Assembly (NCBI RefSeq): GCF_030269925.1
Contig: NC_085110.1
Span: forward strand, 8,680,001-8,744,000
DNA length: 64,000 nt
Reading direction: 5' to 3'
Source of the DNA: Bombyx mori
Lineage: Eukaryota > Arthropoda > Insecta > Lepidoptera > Bombycidae
In this document: positions 30,801-37,959 of the stretch, in pieces
Position numbering within the stretch: the first letter of the stretch is position 1
Layout: each line of letters opens with the position of its first letter
Position numbers and translations under genes: made by a program
The notes under the pieces: generated by a model
What the model was told of the DNA's origin: nothing
The model's database searches: none
What the model saw: only the letters and a program-made list of their open reading frames with translations

Positions 30801-32045
30801 CGTGAATACGAGGTCAAACTCTAGATTATAATTGGGCCTGGCTGTATTTAACCCTCTAAACCGGAACGCAAAATGTCAAATAAAATTATATATGAGTAAT
30901 AGTGAACCCGACAGACGTCCTGTGGATACATATATGCAATAGCCTAGATACCGACTGCAGTGCCATCTGCCGGGCTGATTTGTGAATCTAAACAATCCAG
31001 GGCGCTACTCAAATACGCATACAAAAAAATCTTTCAAACCGGTCCAACCGTTTAAGAGTTCGGTGATATATACACGTTCAGTAGAATTATATTTAAAAAT
31101 ATATGATTTAAAGTTTTTCAATTTATTATACAAACTTCTGTTCAGACCCTGTTAAACACATTAAGAGTACAGAGGGAAGTAAATAGACCGTGACAAGTAA
31201 TTGTCCATTTGTATGTTCACAACGACAAAGCGAATAACGCGTTAAAGAAGTGAACGAGATACTTTCTGATTGTGAACTACTTACGCAATTAAATCCGTTT
31301 ACAACAGTGCGTTCAAAGCGTTTAAAAGCTTTTCAAGATTGCACAGGTTTATCAGTAAAGTCAAATAAAAATCTTGTCTTGGTACAGAAATATAATACAA
31401 GATTTATTTGTGATTGTCATTTTGTAGGTCTACGAATGAGACAGGGCCCTGAAACTGCGATACTTTAAGACAAATCATTTTTTGTATCGAAACTAGCGAT
31501 ATCTCGTAGCGGATGCCCCTAAGCTTATATGTTGTCAAAGTTAAGGCATTTTATTATTGTATAATTAAACGCAGACAAAAAACATACAAGTCTTTATTTG
31601 TTATAGACAAATTGACTTTTTTTTTTTAAAAATATCAATAGATTATTATCAATTTGTGGTTTCTGAAAATTTACAAAAGCCTTCATTAAAAATAACAGGA
31701 TAGGTAATATGTTACTGCTATCTACAGGAGTAATGAGGAACTAATAGAAGCGAAGCCATCTAGTGGCCGACGCCCGTAAACATTTTTGTTGAGTGCTTGA
31801 GTTGCTCAACTAGGTATAACTAATTTATGTGTATTATCTATGGGATGAGATGTAATATTTATTTTTATTTTAGCGTATGCGAAACAGCTTCGGTGGCGTC
31901 CGATCTCACTCGAATGTACGTTTCGGATGAAGACGAGAAACCGGAAGTGGTACTACGGCCTGTCCATGAGGTCAACAACTTGGCTGAATCCAGTGACTCC
32001 GGCAACTTAAAACGTCCGCGTGTACAATTTGCGCCCAATTTCTGA
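9704..32045 (+). CDS. tim: TIMELESS circadian clock protein, 16 coding exons
   Basis: TIMELESS binds PERIOD, enters the nucleus and helps repress CLOCK:CYCLE; its light-triggered loss resets the clock. Coding exons: 9711-9807, 10248-10798, 12620-12773, 12994-13232, 13812-14107, 14182-14542, 14995-15186, 15833-15933, 24403-24601, 24795-25012, 25506-26023, 26524-26724, 28761-28938, 29256-29384, 29868-29999, 31874-32045. They sum to 3738 bases: 1245 residues plus TGA. Insect-TIM landmarks are in order: [14 protein letters not shown] and RILVNLT near the N terminus, [13 protein letters not shown] (about 250-263), SDCGYGTQ with ENQES (about 380), basic [10 protein letters not shown] (about 433-443), [60 protein letters not shown], and the tail [15 protein letters not shown]. 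These are tim (dtim type), not timeout. The ATG at 9711 gives the family's usual MEW start. Introns 8 and 12 hold nested transposons. The acceptors of exons 11, 14 and 15 are the least certain. Confidence 0.95.
9840..10098 (+). repeat. Two-copy tandem duplication in tim intron 1 of the coding part
   Basis: Copy 1 starts at 9840 (GTCCAAATTTAAAG) and copy 2 at 9969 (GTCCAAAATTAAAG), a 129-base period. Both run through AAATTTATTGGTAACGAAAA and end in AGCTCCAGG. The copies differ at scattered positions, so the duplication is not recent. Confidence 0.85.
10248..10798 (+). CDS. tim: tim coding exon 2
   Basis: Acceptor CTGTTACAG; donor GCG|GTAAGC, phase 0. It encodes the conserved N-terminal armadillo-like core: [86 protein letters not shown]. 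This is the most recognisable exon of the gene. Confidence 0.95.
11347..11663 (+). mobile_element. Nonautonomous Helitron-like element
   Basis: Begins TCACTACATAGTATAAAA after an A (11346) and ends GCGGGTCGCTAG before a T (11664), matching the TC...CTRR and A^T rules for Helitrons. The lepidopteran-type 5' block (TTAAATCTTTAAAGCTACGC, AACGGATTTTGATGCGGTTT) is present. A GC-rich short palindrome (GCGAAGCGAGGGCGGGTCGC) precedes the end. It has no coding capacity. An A-rich insertion near 11440-11540 (ATGCCATAGGCATTCTC) may be another small element. Confidence 0.6.
12250..12416 (+). mobile_element. Degenerate Bm1-like SINE fragment
   Basis: Retains the order of Bm1 blocks: TATTTCGGTTACGAAGCAG, GTTTGAAAGGTGGAACA, ACTCCGATAACCACTTACTA, GGTGGGCCGTGTGTTCG. 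It is strongly mutated, so it is an old insertion in tim intron 2. Confidence 0.55.
12620..12773 (+). CDS. tim: tim coding exon 3
   Basis: Acceptor TTTTTAG and donor GTG|GTACGT, phase 1. It encodes [18 protein letters not shown] and the serine/acid-rich [16 protein letters not shown] segment (about residues 250-263), which resembles the phospho-regulated serine-rich stretch of insect TIM. Confidence 0.92.
12994..13232 (+). CDS. tim: tim coding exon 4
   Basis: Acceptor AAATTCAG, donor AAT|GTAAGT, phase 0. It encodes [15 protein letters not shown] followed by a hydrophilic Ser/Asn/Glu-rich linker. An upstream GGTAAGAG at 13062 could also be a donor, but the frame continues and the longer exon has the better donor. 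Confidence 0.88.
13505..13746 (+). mobile_element. Bm1-type SINE (3' body)
   Basis: Carries the Bm1 core in order: GGTGGTAGGACCTC, ATTTCTGCCGTGAAGCAGTA, GCAGCCGTTGTAACTATACT, TCTATGGGCTCCAGTAACCA, then GCAATAAAAATAAA. The tRNA-like 5' head is missing, so it is 5'-truncated. It lies in tim intron 4. Confidence 0.85.
13812..14107 (+). CDS. tim: tim coding exon 5
   Basis: Acceptor CATTTTCAG, donor AACAT|GTAGGT, phase 2. It encodes [20 protein letters not shown] and, near its end, the basic cluster [11 protein letters not shown], matching the nuclear localisation region of insect TIM. The open frame runs upstream to 13758, but that part is intron. Confidence 0.93.
14182..14542 (+). CDS. tim: tim coding exon 6
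   Basis: Acceptor TTATTACAG, donor TTG|GTAATA, phase 0. It encodes [20 protein letters not shown] and [20 protein letters not shown], helical repeats shared with Drosophila TIM. Confidence 0.95.
14995..15186 (+). CDS. tim: tim coding exon 7
   Basis: Acceptor TTTTTAG, donor TTACAG|GTTAAT, phase 0 at both ends, 64 codons. It encodes [17 protein letters not shown] through [20 protein letters not shown]. Confidence 0.93.
15291..15563. repeat. Dispersed repeat, copy 2 (partner at 1371-1643)
   Basis: Same block order as copy 1, beginning TTGCACCAACAAAGTGATCA and ending near TTCAGCGCAATCGGACAT. It sits in tim intron 7, directly after an (ATTT)n-like run at 15248-15288. Confidence 0.7.
15833..15933 (+). 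CDS. tim: tim coding exon 8
   Basis: Acceptor TTTTTTCACAG, donor AAACA|GTACGT, phase 2. It encodes [18 protein letters not shown], matching the TIM segment after QYLQ. The intron that follows is 8.5 kb because it carries a maT with a LINE inside. Confidence 0.92.
16137..17173 (-). pseudogene. maT transposase pseudogene
   Basis: The minus-strand ATG at 17173 starts [19 protein letters not shown], with a helix-turn-helix region and GRPRSVRT. A frameshift falls near 16735. The conserved block that reads SDEKIF in the copy at 50 kb reads YGEKIF here, so the first catalytic Asp is Gly. The second Asp (FQPDSAPGH) is kept. The third lies in PDLNPL, where GATTATAAG in relatives is GAATAAG here: two bases are lost within the Asp codon, giving Glu then a stop. 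Downstream reading to the stop at 16137 is still recognisable ([13 protein letters not shown]). It is about 345 codons in total and cannot be active. Confidence 0.88.
17482..19089 (+). CDS. LINE ORF1, Gag-like nucleic-acid binding protein
   Basis: 535 residues from the ATG at 17482 (MDPPGDPGG); an in-frame TTG 18 bases upstream is less likely to be the start. The N-terminal third is low-complexity with a basic Cys-rich patch ([14 protein letters not shown]). The middle has an RRM-like stretch ([15 protein letters not shown]). Three zinc knuckles follow at about 310-372: [27 protein letters not shown] and [14 protein letters not shown]. Such proteins coat the RNA and form the ribonucleoprotein particle with the ORF2 product. 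The C terminus overlaps ORF2 by 56 bases in another frame. It is intact over its whole length. Confidence 0.9.
   Translation: MDPPGDPGGTLASNSFNILQVNDECDLSSVPAVAHNVVVEHDDSTVDTDYSGHQTSVNRKRASRRICRHCNRKRSKCDSKGNTDCQCQCEESGPNKGLKINSSVHDPVSTNIFPNHPTQMESNYATPRFIGRHKYCDSDAAPYVIHIQKQIQASNDNTILHPISFGKFLKNYSIKNIVNGSLKRIGRNRLSLTFENFNAANNFMDLDILEKNKYRAFIPTFQVTRMGIVRNIPTEWSEEEIINNISVPLGCGKILKIRRLRRKITVNDNKTFIDTESVVITFDGQVLPKRVYMCFTSLPVDLYIYPTVQCFNCCRFGHVRAQCRSKPRCFKCGQDHTGDSCNVEEEHVSCCLCNGLHFAINKKCPEFERQRAIKQTMANSCVSYLEACKLHPPVYKSYADVLSSIPSDRKNHSTFHESIAPSPVIASKSPSSYKKTVFMKPRSPFKGDKGFDQRAHRNLTRDYDAPSPSNGCALKFNENSESPVAEIIIALINLLAPNNATPSNAADIIKQILNKIYNGSTNKKDDSVELSKYSK
19034..22768 (+). CDS. LINE ORF2, endonuclease-reverse transcriptase-RNase H
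   Basis: 1244 residues. The apurinic endonuclease is at about 1-220, with [24 protein letters not shown] near 132 and GSDHYP. The reverse transcriptase is at about 440-745, with [28 protein letters not shown] and [10 protein letters not shown] (catalytic YADD near 665). RNase H is at about 957-1085, with [28 protein letters not shown] and [18 protein letters not shown], so its acidic residues are present. A Cys/His-rich C terminus ([17 protein letters not shown], about 1177-1193) follows. It nicks the target DNA and reverse-transcribes the element RNA there. All catalytic motifs are intact and there is no stop. The start overlaps the end of ORF1 in the +1 frame. Confidence 0.93.
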   Translation: MAPQIKKMIQWNCRSILSKKSDLIHLINKHSPIIVSLQETWLKSIYPFKIKGYTCIREDRIDGYSGVALLVNSVLSFKLVDIPDHSFGLSIIAVIVNNICIVSVYIPHPSVEIYKEFINIILNLPRPIIIMGDFNAHHQTWGSSISNEFGDIILDFVNEQNLCILNSGSPTRRTGPDQIVSAPDISISSPSLVPSLSWETLKLSYGSDHYPIIISFSNNNIVIKDHSKHKSTIKYNLSQVTDEDWKTFQSRLDIKLANCENINNLDSDAQAKILASAFIETADEVFPSKSPSGIFIPSPPWWDRECTQAVKERKAAELLYLEETITENFDILTESINSTRNLLLKKKREGFKKFCASICPNISPSEVWNQIRRFRSAYKENTVKDLPYDLADKFLDKLAPPYVPEECLVLIPSVLPFSCSDPVSDFDLPFSFNELKGVISNLKDSAPGDDKIPYSFFAHLSDSSLTYYLNLINSMFITCVIPESWKKQIILPILKPGKSSSDVLSYRPIALSSVMLKILEHLIKIRLEWFVESNSLLSDSQNGFRRGKSTMDNLAIFIVDILVAFSNTESIVAGFLDISAAYDNVHIPTLLYKLQKIRVPVRLANLIITIMSNRTIILNSTSSDSQQSRTLWRGLPQGSVLSPILYNIYTCDLEETLGNQVRILQYADDLLMYTCNKDIHKACLSLRNSFLTLKSWLDNNGLSLSASKSSIVVFSRKRSLPPINILYENELISVNSHVKFLGLILDSKLNGIQHCNYITNKCLSNMNILRSLAGVWWGAHPFNLKLLYNAIVRSVLDYGTFLLQPGDVNAFKKLDSIQSKALRIITGAMKSSPVTALQVECVDPPLHLRRQYLSDKFVFKSLQIQNNHIITKLKTLNELIESSSFWKHKRLPCLIISYRKYLSIQTPTHHSHIFRLFCVNYKALILKPDIHLDMGVSKYQPQPNTNFNFVIDQDWNDYNHIYTDASKHPQGCVGVGVYHSQSKIVEKIKLPSETSVFTGECFGIYKAIEYILIFKIKKTLILTDSKSALQALAKFPFKSQPIYPILLDCRKLLMRCMDQNLTVSFVWIPSHCGIKGNEIVDGIANEAINCGDIYCFKNYSHDLVSLPKTYLNNAWSAQWYNGDKAKYYRRVQPTIPSKPWFYKYNFKRHETSSLIRMRLGHTCSPAHLATIGVLDSNKCECGADIGDLNHIILSCPLFDHSLLYSSLSSLSIPFPISVPYLLHTVDPVIYKIIILFLNSFKLKL
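24084..24333 (+). mobile_element. Bm1-type SINE (3' body)
   Basis: Core blocks CTGGTGGTAGGACGTTTTGT, GTAAAGCAGTAATGCATTTC, TCTATGGGCTCCAGTAACCA and CACCAGGTGGGCTGTGAGCT, ending GCAATAAAATAAAA. It is moderately diverged, lacks the tRNA-like head, and lies 70 bases before tim exon 9. Confidence 0.82.
24403..24601 (+). CDS. tim: tim coding exon 9
   Basis: Acceptor CGTCTATAG, donor GAT|GTAAGT, phase 0. It encodes [17 protein letters not shown] and [20 protein letters not shown], through to SEFEICD. The frame happens to stay open across the next, short intron. Confidence 0.95.
24795..25012 (+). CDS. tim: tim coding exon 10
   Basis: Acceptor AATTCAAG, donor AAAC|GTGAGC, phase 2. It starts [17 protein letters not shown], which joins to the preceding D to give the conserved [12 protein letters not shown], then a less conserved acidic linker. 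Confidence 0.93.
25506..26023 (+). CDS. tim: tim coding exon 11
   Basis: It encodes [30 protein letters not shown] and [19 protein letters not shown], all TIM-like. Donor TTGC|GTGAGT, phase 1. The frame is closed by a TAA at 25495-25497, so the acceptor must lie after that; TTTGGAAG|A at 25505/25506 fits the phase but has a poor pyrimidine tract. The first few residues (ILLRKVL) are therefore uncertain. Confidence 0.85.
26524..26724 (+). CDS. tim: tim coding exon 12
   Basis: Acceptor TTTCACTTTAG, donor AAAA|GTGAGT, phase 1. It encodes [19 protein letters not shown] and [19 protein letters not shown], ending APIDK. The following intron holds the hAT with its mariner. Confidence 0.94.
26946..28209 (+). 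mobile_element. mariner (DD34D) element
   Basis: TA flanks both ends (26944-26945 and 28210-28211). The left repeat AGGTTGGGGGAAAAGTCTTT pairs with the right end ACTTTTTCCCCAACCT. Length is 1264 bases, normal for mariner. It lies inside the hAT-like element, so it is the younger insertion. Confidence 0.9.
27115..28132 (+). pseudogene. mariner transposase pseudogene
   Basis: ATG at 27115. The helix-turn-helix part is broken by stops at about 27148, 27244 and 27340. The catalytic half is open in two pieces (27415-27720 and 27722-28132): [55 protein letters not shown] and [16 protein letters not shown]. The spacing between the second and third Asp is 34 residues, hence DD34D. All three Asp positions are kept, but the protein is inactivated by stops and a frameshift near 27715. 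Confidence 0.88.
28761..28938 (+). CDS. tim: tim coding exon 13
   Basis: Acceptor TGAATTTTAG, donor CCTAT|GTAAGA, phase 2. It encodes [19 protein letters not shown] and a C-terminal variable stretch. Support is weaker than for the core exons: a continuous frame with matching phases, plus the KFNIDD block that lines up with TIM after the PLDK motif. Confidence 0.8.
29256..29384 (+). CDS. tim: tim coding exon 14
   Basis: It encodes [20 protein letters not shown], with NWLEVV matching TIM NWLQLV, and ends GGAAG|GTGCGT, phase 2. Two acceptors fit the phase: ACATTCAAG before 29256 and the stronger CTGCTTCTAG before 29283, 27 bases apart. The longer form adds nine residues (PYRAQSASR). Confidence 0.72.
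29868..29999 (+). CDS. tim: tim coding exon 15
   Basis: It encodes [20 protein letters not shown] and ITDTEYYNN, donor AACAG|GTATAG, phase 2. The acceptor is the tandem GAGTAG: using the first AG keeps an extra Ser codon, using the second removes it. Confidence 0.75.
30291..30460 (+). mobile_element. tRNA-derived SINE head fragment
   Basis: Has an A-box-like start (TCGGTCTAACGGTGACTG) and a B-box-like GCGGTTCGAAT at about 30349-30359, spaced as in tRNA-derived SINEs, without a foldable mature tRNA. It lies in tim intron 15. Confidence 0.5.
31874..32045 (+). CDS. tim: tim coding exon 16 (terminal)
   Basis: Acceptor TATTTTAG. It encodes [20 protein letters not shown], the nearly invariant C-terminal block of insect TIM, followed by a lineage-specific tail ending [10 protein letters not shown] and TGA at 32043-32045. 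Confidence 0.95.
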
Positions 32046-32099
32046 TTCCATACGTAGTGGATAAGTAGCTGTCGAAACGATATTGTTTAATTTTACCTC

Positions 32100-32115
32100 A
32101 ATAAATCTTAATAAA
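32100..32115 (+). terminator. tim: tim poly(A) signals
   Basis: Two AATAAA hexamers, 32100-32105 and 32110-32115, lie 55-65 bases after the tim stop. Confidence 0.75.
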
Positions 32116-32915
32116 ATATACCTAATATTAATTTTATCGTAATTAAAATAACTATCTATTTTGAAAAAAAAAAAATATCTGTGTGAAATATATATTCCAA
32201 ATGTGTTGTAGTTAGTGCAACTACAACGTGTTTATTACATTATTATTAAAACAGATTAGCTTTTGTGTTTAAACCAATGCATTTTGATAGTACGTAGTAA
32301 CAATTTTATATAATAATATAATAATATGTATTCTATTAAAAAAAAAAAATTATGTATATTCATTGTTGTTGTACACTTTTTCACCTACCATTTACTCTTC
32401 ATTTTGGTTTACTTGGAGCTCACCTCATGTACGAATTAAACTCACCTCGTGTACCTATATAACACACAGTTATTTTCTGATGTTTTTTCTGTGCACTCTA
32501 AAGTATAATTAAATAAGAATTTCTATACGTTGTAACTCGTGACTATGCGAACACACAGCTATAAGGGAAGTTTCAATAGATTTAATAATAGTTTATTTTT
32601 TTATAATTTGTTGTGTTGTGTTAGACCTTTAAACGTAGTGTAAACAAATAGTTTTGATAGAATTGCATTAATCGAAATAAAAATATACCTCTGAATTCAG
32701 TTGTTTAATAATTTACAACAAAAATAATTACCTACATACATTACACATCTAGTAACAAACAGAGTAACAAACAAGCTTATAAAAACGTTCATATGCCATT
32801 GATATCCAAGAACATTTGATTCCATCACATGTAAATGAACATGGCAGATTAATTACATATTACAATTACATATTATTTAACAAAACTTTGTATTGAAATT
32901 TAAAACAGGAAAATA

Positions 32916-33930
32916 CTAATGGTAATAACTATTTCCTCCGTCCGAATGCGCGGCGCCTTGATTGTGAGGGAGGAAGTCTCTCAGTTGCTCGTATTGGTTA
33001 TGTTCAAAAGTATTATCACCGTTTCCAGAATTACCGTAATTGCTATATGTTGGAGCGTTATACCCAGACGGCGTCCCTGCATATTCTTCACTAAATTGGG
33101 CTGCATCTTGACTATAACTGGGGCTGCCTTCAAAGGAGTGAATATTTGACGTAGGCCTATACGACTGCCCACCATCAGATGGTTCATGATTTTCTTGAAC
33201 ATTATAGGAATTATTTTGTACACCATCTTCCGATGCTTCATGACTGTTATGTCCATTCCCCGGTGTTACAATATGTGGAACTTTAATAATTTGCGGTACA
33301 GGAACGGGGTATGGTTTAGCGACGTGCACTGGATAAGGCACCCTTTCCTTTATTTTCACTGGATAAGGCACTGGAATTTTAACAGCAATTGTCTTTGTAA
33401 TTTTGATCACTTTCACCGGCGTTTCTGGTATTTCAACATGTTGTCCAAGGTCTTGTAGTTCTGTCTCATAACCTTCCACAGGGATAGTATGTGAATGATG
33501 AGATGCGAAAGCGCACCATATGTAACACAGCAGAACCATTAATTTCTGTAAAAAATATATAGATAATGTATTAATTAAAATAATTAGTAACAAAATGTTT
33601 TCATAGTGTACTTAATACTGCATTAGCGCTGTACAAAAATATTTCATAAATGATATAAGTATGGTAGAAACATCAAAGGATAATTTAAATACATCATTAA
33701 ACCAACCACACACAAACACAAAATAATTAAAGGAACAAAATAAAGCACTGTCTTGTGGTTGTTTCGTGAAACAATCTCCGTCACGTAACTACTAGAGTGC
33801 AAAAACGGGAACTGACAATATTATGTAACTGCGTTTGATGTAATATTGACATAATTCAGCAAAAAAAAAAAAACAATAACAATCCGACAATAACTAGGTC
33901 AATTTAAAAAGTACCAACCATAAAAATCAT
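32916..33930 (-). CDS. Secreted proline-rich, cuticular-like protein
   Basis: Two exons: 33930-33919 (ATG ATT TTT ATG, donor GTTGGT) and 33545-32916 (acceptor TTTTTTACAG), giving 213 residues ending in TAG. The tiny first exon plus the start of the second gives a hydrophobic signal peptide, KLMVLLCYIWCAFA, likely cut near ASHH. The mature protein has a Pro/Val/Lys-rich core at about 60-110 (IPVPYPVKIKERVPYPVH, AKPYPVPVPQIIKVPH), then a hydrophilic Ser/Gly/Asn/Tyr-rich tail. Repeated PYPV motifs are common in insect cuticle and extracellular matrix proteins; no chitin-binding R&R consensus is present, so 'cuticular-like' is an inference. A short 5' exon within the signal peptide is typical of cuticle genes. 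It has its own TATA box and lies tail-to-tail with tim. Confidence 0.85.
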
Positions 33931-33994
33931 TGTAGGCGAGTGTACAGCGACGATGCAGTCAAAAAACTGTCGAAAGTAAAGTGTATTTACTCGC

Positions 33995-34001
33995 TTTTAT
34001 A
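33995..34001 (-). promoter_or_regulatory. TATA box of the cuticular-like gene
   Basis: Minus-strand TATAAAA at 34001-33995, 65 bases before the ATG at 33930, which leaves room for a start near 33970 and a 5' UTR of about 40 bases. Confidence 0.65.
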
Positions 34002-34623
34002 TGTAACATTCCCTCTGTAATGAGAAACGGTCTCGGTTAACGTTTACTTTCCTTCCTGCAGCTACAGATGAGTTGAAAAGTGATAGTAGTCATTGCACTT
34101 GTTTCTGCTGCAGATTATTTGTAAAGGAATTATTTACACATACCACTGATCCTTATCCTTATACCTTAGACCGGGTATCCGTAAACGGATTCCCCAGCGT
34201 TAAAAAAAGGTTTTGCCAAAATAAATTGTGATGTTTAATACATAACAGTTTAATGGTGCAGTCAGAGTCACTGATCACTAACAGCGAGTAAATCAAAAAT
34301 ACGTTAGGAGTTATTGGATTTTGTTAGTTCTTACTTTTTTATTGTTTTCAGGTAGGTAACGCTCATAGTAAATCGTTCTATATTATGAGCACAGCAACAT
34401 GAATTGAGTAGAGCTCACTTCAATAAAATTGCGTAGCGTAGATGAATTTACACCGTCTATATGGAGAGGTGAGGTCAAAGTTTTCTATGCATTAAAAATG
34501 CCTACCTTTCGGACCGGAAAATGTCATTACATCGCGGAAATGGGCTCTACCACTGTAACTTATTATGTGCTCCACTGTATTAATGAGCCAGAGCCACTGC
34601 AAAATAATAAAAATTTTGAGAAG

Positions 34624-35059
34624 TCGTCGTGGCCTAAGGGATAAGACGTCCGGTGCATTCGTGTTGAGCGATGCGCCGGTGTTCGAATCTCAGGCGGGTA
34701 CCAATTTTTCTAATGAAATATGTACTCAACAAATGTTCACGATTGACTTCCACGGTGAAGGTATAACATCGTGTAATAAAATTGAAACCCGCAAAATTAT
34801 AATTTGCGTAATTACTGGTGGTGGGACCTCTTGTGAGTCCGCACGGGTAGGTACTACCGCCCTGCCTATTTCTGCCCTGAAGCAGTAATGCGTTTCGGTT
34901 TGAAGGGTGGGGCAGCCGTTGTAACTATACTGAGACCTTACAACTTATATTTCAAGGTGGGTGGCGCAATTACGTTGTAGATGTCTATGGGCTCCAGTAA
35001 CCACTTAACAACAGGTGGGCTGTGAGCTCGTCCACCCATCTAAGCAATAAAAAAAAAAA
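34624..35059 (+). mobile_element. Full-length Bm1 SINE
   Basis: The tRNA-derived head is present: GTGGCCTAAGGGATAAGACG (A-box region) and GGTGTTCGAATCTC (B-box) about 40 bases later. A linker follows, then the Bm1 body from CTGGTGGTGGGACCTC through TCTATGGGCTCCAGTAACCA, ending GCAATAAAAAAAAAAA. At about 436 bases it is the most complete copy in the window. Confidence 0.88.
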
Positions 35060-37634
35060 GGCCAATGCCGAAAAGTCGTAAGGCTTGCTTCGCCTGCCAA
35101 CAACAATATTAAATATTGACTACAAAGTTCTGACAAGAGCGAAACGACAAAAAAGAAGAAGACCAATAGAGACAAATTAATGGGAGATTTAGATGAGAAT
35201 ATATGATAAGGAGTATGTCCAGATGCTGTGAGAATATAAGAAGTTACTGTCTTCGACTTCACTATTCCCCAAATTAAGAAAGATACTCTTAAATAAAATC
35301 TTAAAGTACTCCTCATAAAACACGAAGAACACTAGTCTCTCCACATAAAGTTAGCACATTAAAATACATATAAGAGGGATACGGCTCGTTTCCAAATTCT
35401 GATACTTGTTACCAGTTATATTATGTAGGAACATACTACATACCTATGTTATTTGCTAATATTTTTTGTTATTGTCTTTGACGTTATAAGTAATTAGGTA
35501 TGCACATATCAATTAATGTTTTTTAAAAACCTGTTCTTTGATTGTTTAGCGTGCGCGTGCGTACCTTGTTGAAATTGACATTTTAACCTAGATTATTTAG
35601 AAAAAAATGTAATTTTATTGCTCCATTTGAGGAGACATGGCCAATGTTTTTTGTTATTTTTATTTGCAGTTAATATTTTTAATTTCTTAGTTTTTATATA
35701 GATATGTATACATACAATATATTTTATTATTCAATAAAAATAAAAGTGAGCCTCTGACGACTTTTCGCACAACATACTTAATGAATCTTGTGTTCACACC
35801 CAAAACGGTAAATTCAATAGTGTATCCATTTTTATATTTATGTTAAGTTGTAATGTGTGTATATATATATACACACACATTAACATATATATATATATAT
35901 ACATATCTTTATCAGTGTTCTCCACTACGGAATTTTCGTCAACCATCTAGATACATCAGCGAAGTTAATAGTCTATTTCTATGTGTGGCTGTTCCAACTA
36001 TCTAGCCGGATAAAATAATCATGGCATAAGTAAGGACACATTACTAGACTCGGTACGCGTTAATAACGCCAATTAATAAAAGAACAAGATAAGATCCAAT
36101 AATACAAATAGCATGGCGTATATAAGTATAACTTTATTACTCACGCTTACAATCATGAAAGAAAATGAAGACAATAAAAAAAATTACATAAGTTGTTATT
36201 GAAACACGTTGAACGGTAAGTAAAATTGCTTTAATAATATTAAAACTGGAATAGAATACATACTTATCATAATTACTTTATAATTATTATTTTAAGTTGA
36301 AATCTTTAATGCCTAGTACTAAAAATGCTTTATTACGAAATTAAATGTTATACTGTTTATTAAACAAGATTAGGGATTTCTTAAGCAGAAAGCGACATAT
36401 AGCGACTTCATATTTTTATATTTATATAGTTAATCTAGAAAATTTTGACAGACAGCAGTGATTTTAATACATTGCTTGAATGTAATCATTTTTATTATTA
36501 TATTTTTAACATTGGATTGACAGTTTTTTGTATATTTTTTAGTCTAATCATGTTGAATTCTGCTTGGCTTCTCAATCTATAAAGTAGAATATAAACTTTT
36601 CGTAACATGGTATTAAACGTATCTGATAAAGGGTGACAGCCCAAGTTTTGCTTACGTAGTTTTATGTATATTTCATTAAATCAATAAAAATAATAATATA
36701 GATAAAAATATTTACATGCTCTCAGCATTATAATATATACGGTCATTTAACCACTTTTCCTATTGTGTATTCAATGAAAATTACACTAAAGTGTAAAATC
36801 GAATCACGCTTCGAAGCTGACAATTTTTTTTCATATTTCAAATTTGAAAAAACCGTTGTGTTTTTCTATGTTGCCATTCACAAATAAATCCTTTAAACAG
36901 TAAAATTTACATTTCAATTAATCATAATGGGACAAGTAAGATATTATATAGTATTTTCTTCGCTTTTTTCGAGTCTTAGATATAATCAAAACTACTTTTA
37001 CGGTTTAATCGAATGCTTTGCAGTTTTCGTGGTCACGGAAGACTAAAGTGTTATTCGTCGACATTTGAATATTGTAGTCATATTTTCTATAGCAAATATT
37101 TCCAGGAAATGAAATGACACGTTAAAGTCTAGACGAAACAGTAAAAGTTGTTTCAATTATAACATTACGTAGCTAGTTATTTTTTAGTAAAAATACAAGT
37201 CGTGTAATACTGACAAATAAGATATTATTTAAACGTAGACATGAAATATGAAATGTAGAAAACATGGATACAATAAATTACCTTTTGTATATTGGTAATT
37301 TGTTGACAAACGTTATTGTAAAAGACAAGAAATTATATCACCGTAATAATTTACCATAAATTATTATACACATTAATATAATTGTAAAATTGAATTTTTG
37401 TGACTTCCTTATTTTACAGTCGTCCTATATTATTATTATTATTTATTTATTTATTTTTACATTACGCAATTTTGAATCAATTCACGTTTGGTATAATGAT
37501 TTAGCCTAAAAAATATTACGAAGTTTAATGACCTTCTACATGTCATTGTAGTGCCCAAAGCACCGGGTAGGCCTTAATAAAATTCACCTTAATTTTTAAT
37601 TAGTTTCACACGGGAGAGACATAGGTATCCTTCG
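35060..37634. other. AT-rich intergenic region, no gene seen
   Basis: No protein-like open frame with splice signals was found. It includes a TG/TA/CA alternating tract at 35853-35901 and short ATT/ATTT runs near 37428-37460. Confidence 0.5.
35853..35901. repeat. Alternating purine-pyrimidine tract
   Basis: (TG)n-(TA)n-(CA)n at 35853-35880 is nearly its own reverse complement and is followed by (TA)n to 35901. It could form a cruciform or Z-like structure; this is a simple-sequence feature. Confidence 0.8.
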
Positions 37635-37879
37635 TTTTTTTTTTTATTGCTTAGATGGGTGGAGGAGCTCACAGCCCACCTGGTGTTAATTGGTAACTGG
37701 AGCCCATAGACATCTACAACGTAAATGCGCCACCCACTTTGAGATATAAGTTCTAAGGTCTCAGTATAGTTACAACGGCTACCCCACCCTTCGAACCGAA
37801 ACGCATTACTGCTTCACGGCGGAAATAGGCGGGGTGGTGGTACCTACCCGTGCGGACTCCCAAGAGGTCCTACCACCGT
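37635..37879 (-). mobile_element. Bm1-type SINE (3' body)
   Basis: Minus orientation: begins with a T-run and TTATTGCTTAGATGGGTGG, contains TGGAGCCCATAGACATCTAC and ACTGCTTCACGGCGGAAATA, and ends GAGGTCCTACCACC. The tRNA-like head is absent. Confidence 0.88.
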
Positions 37880-37959
37880 TTGCACATTTTATTTAACTTT
37901 AGTAGCCATGAGTCACTTTACTGGGGAACAACCCGCGTTCGTCGTGTAAGCTTTTTACG

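Noticed and set aside
32919..33458. Several open frames opposite the cuticular-like gene
   Set aside because: Shadows of the minus-strand reading frame; low-quality sequence with no family match.
34624..34700. tRNA gene
   Set aside because: The A-box and B-box belong to the tRNA-derived head of a Bm1 SINE; no cloverleaf with an acceptor stem was found.
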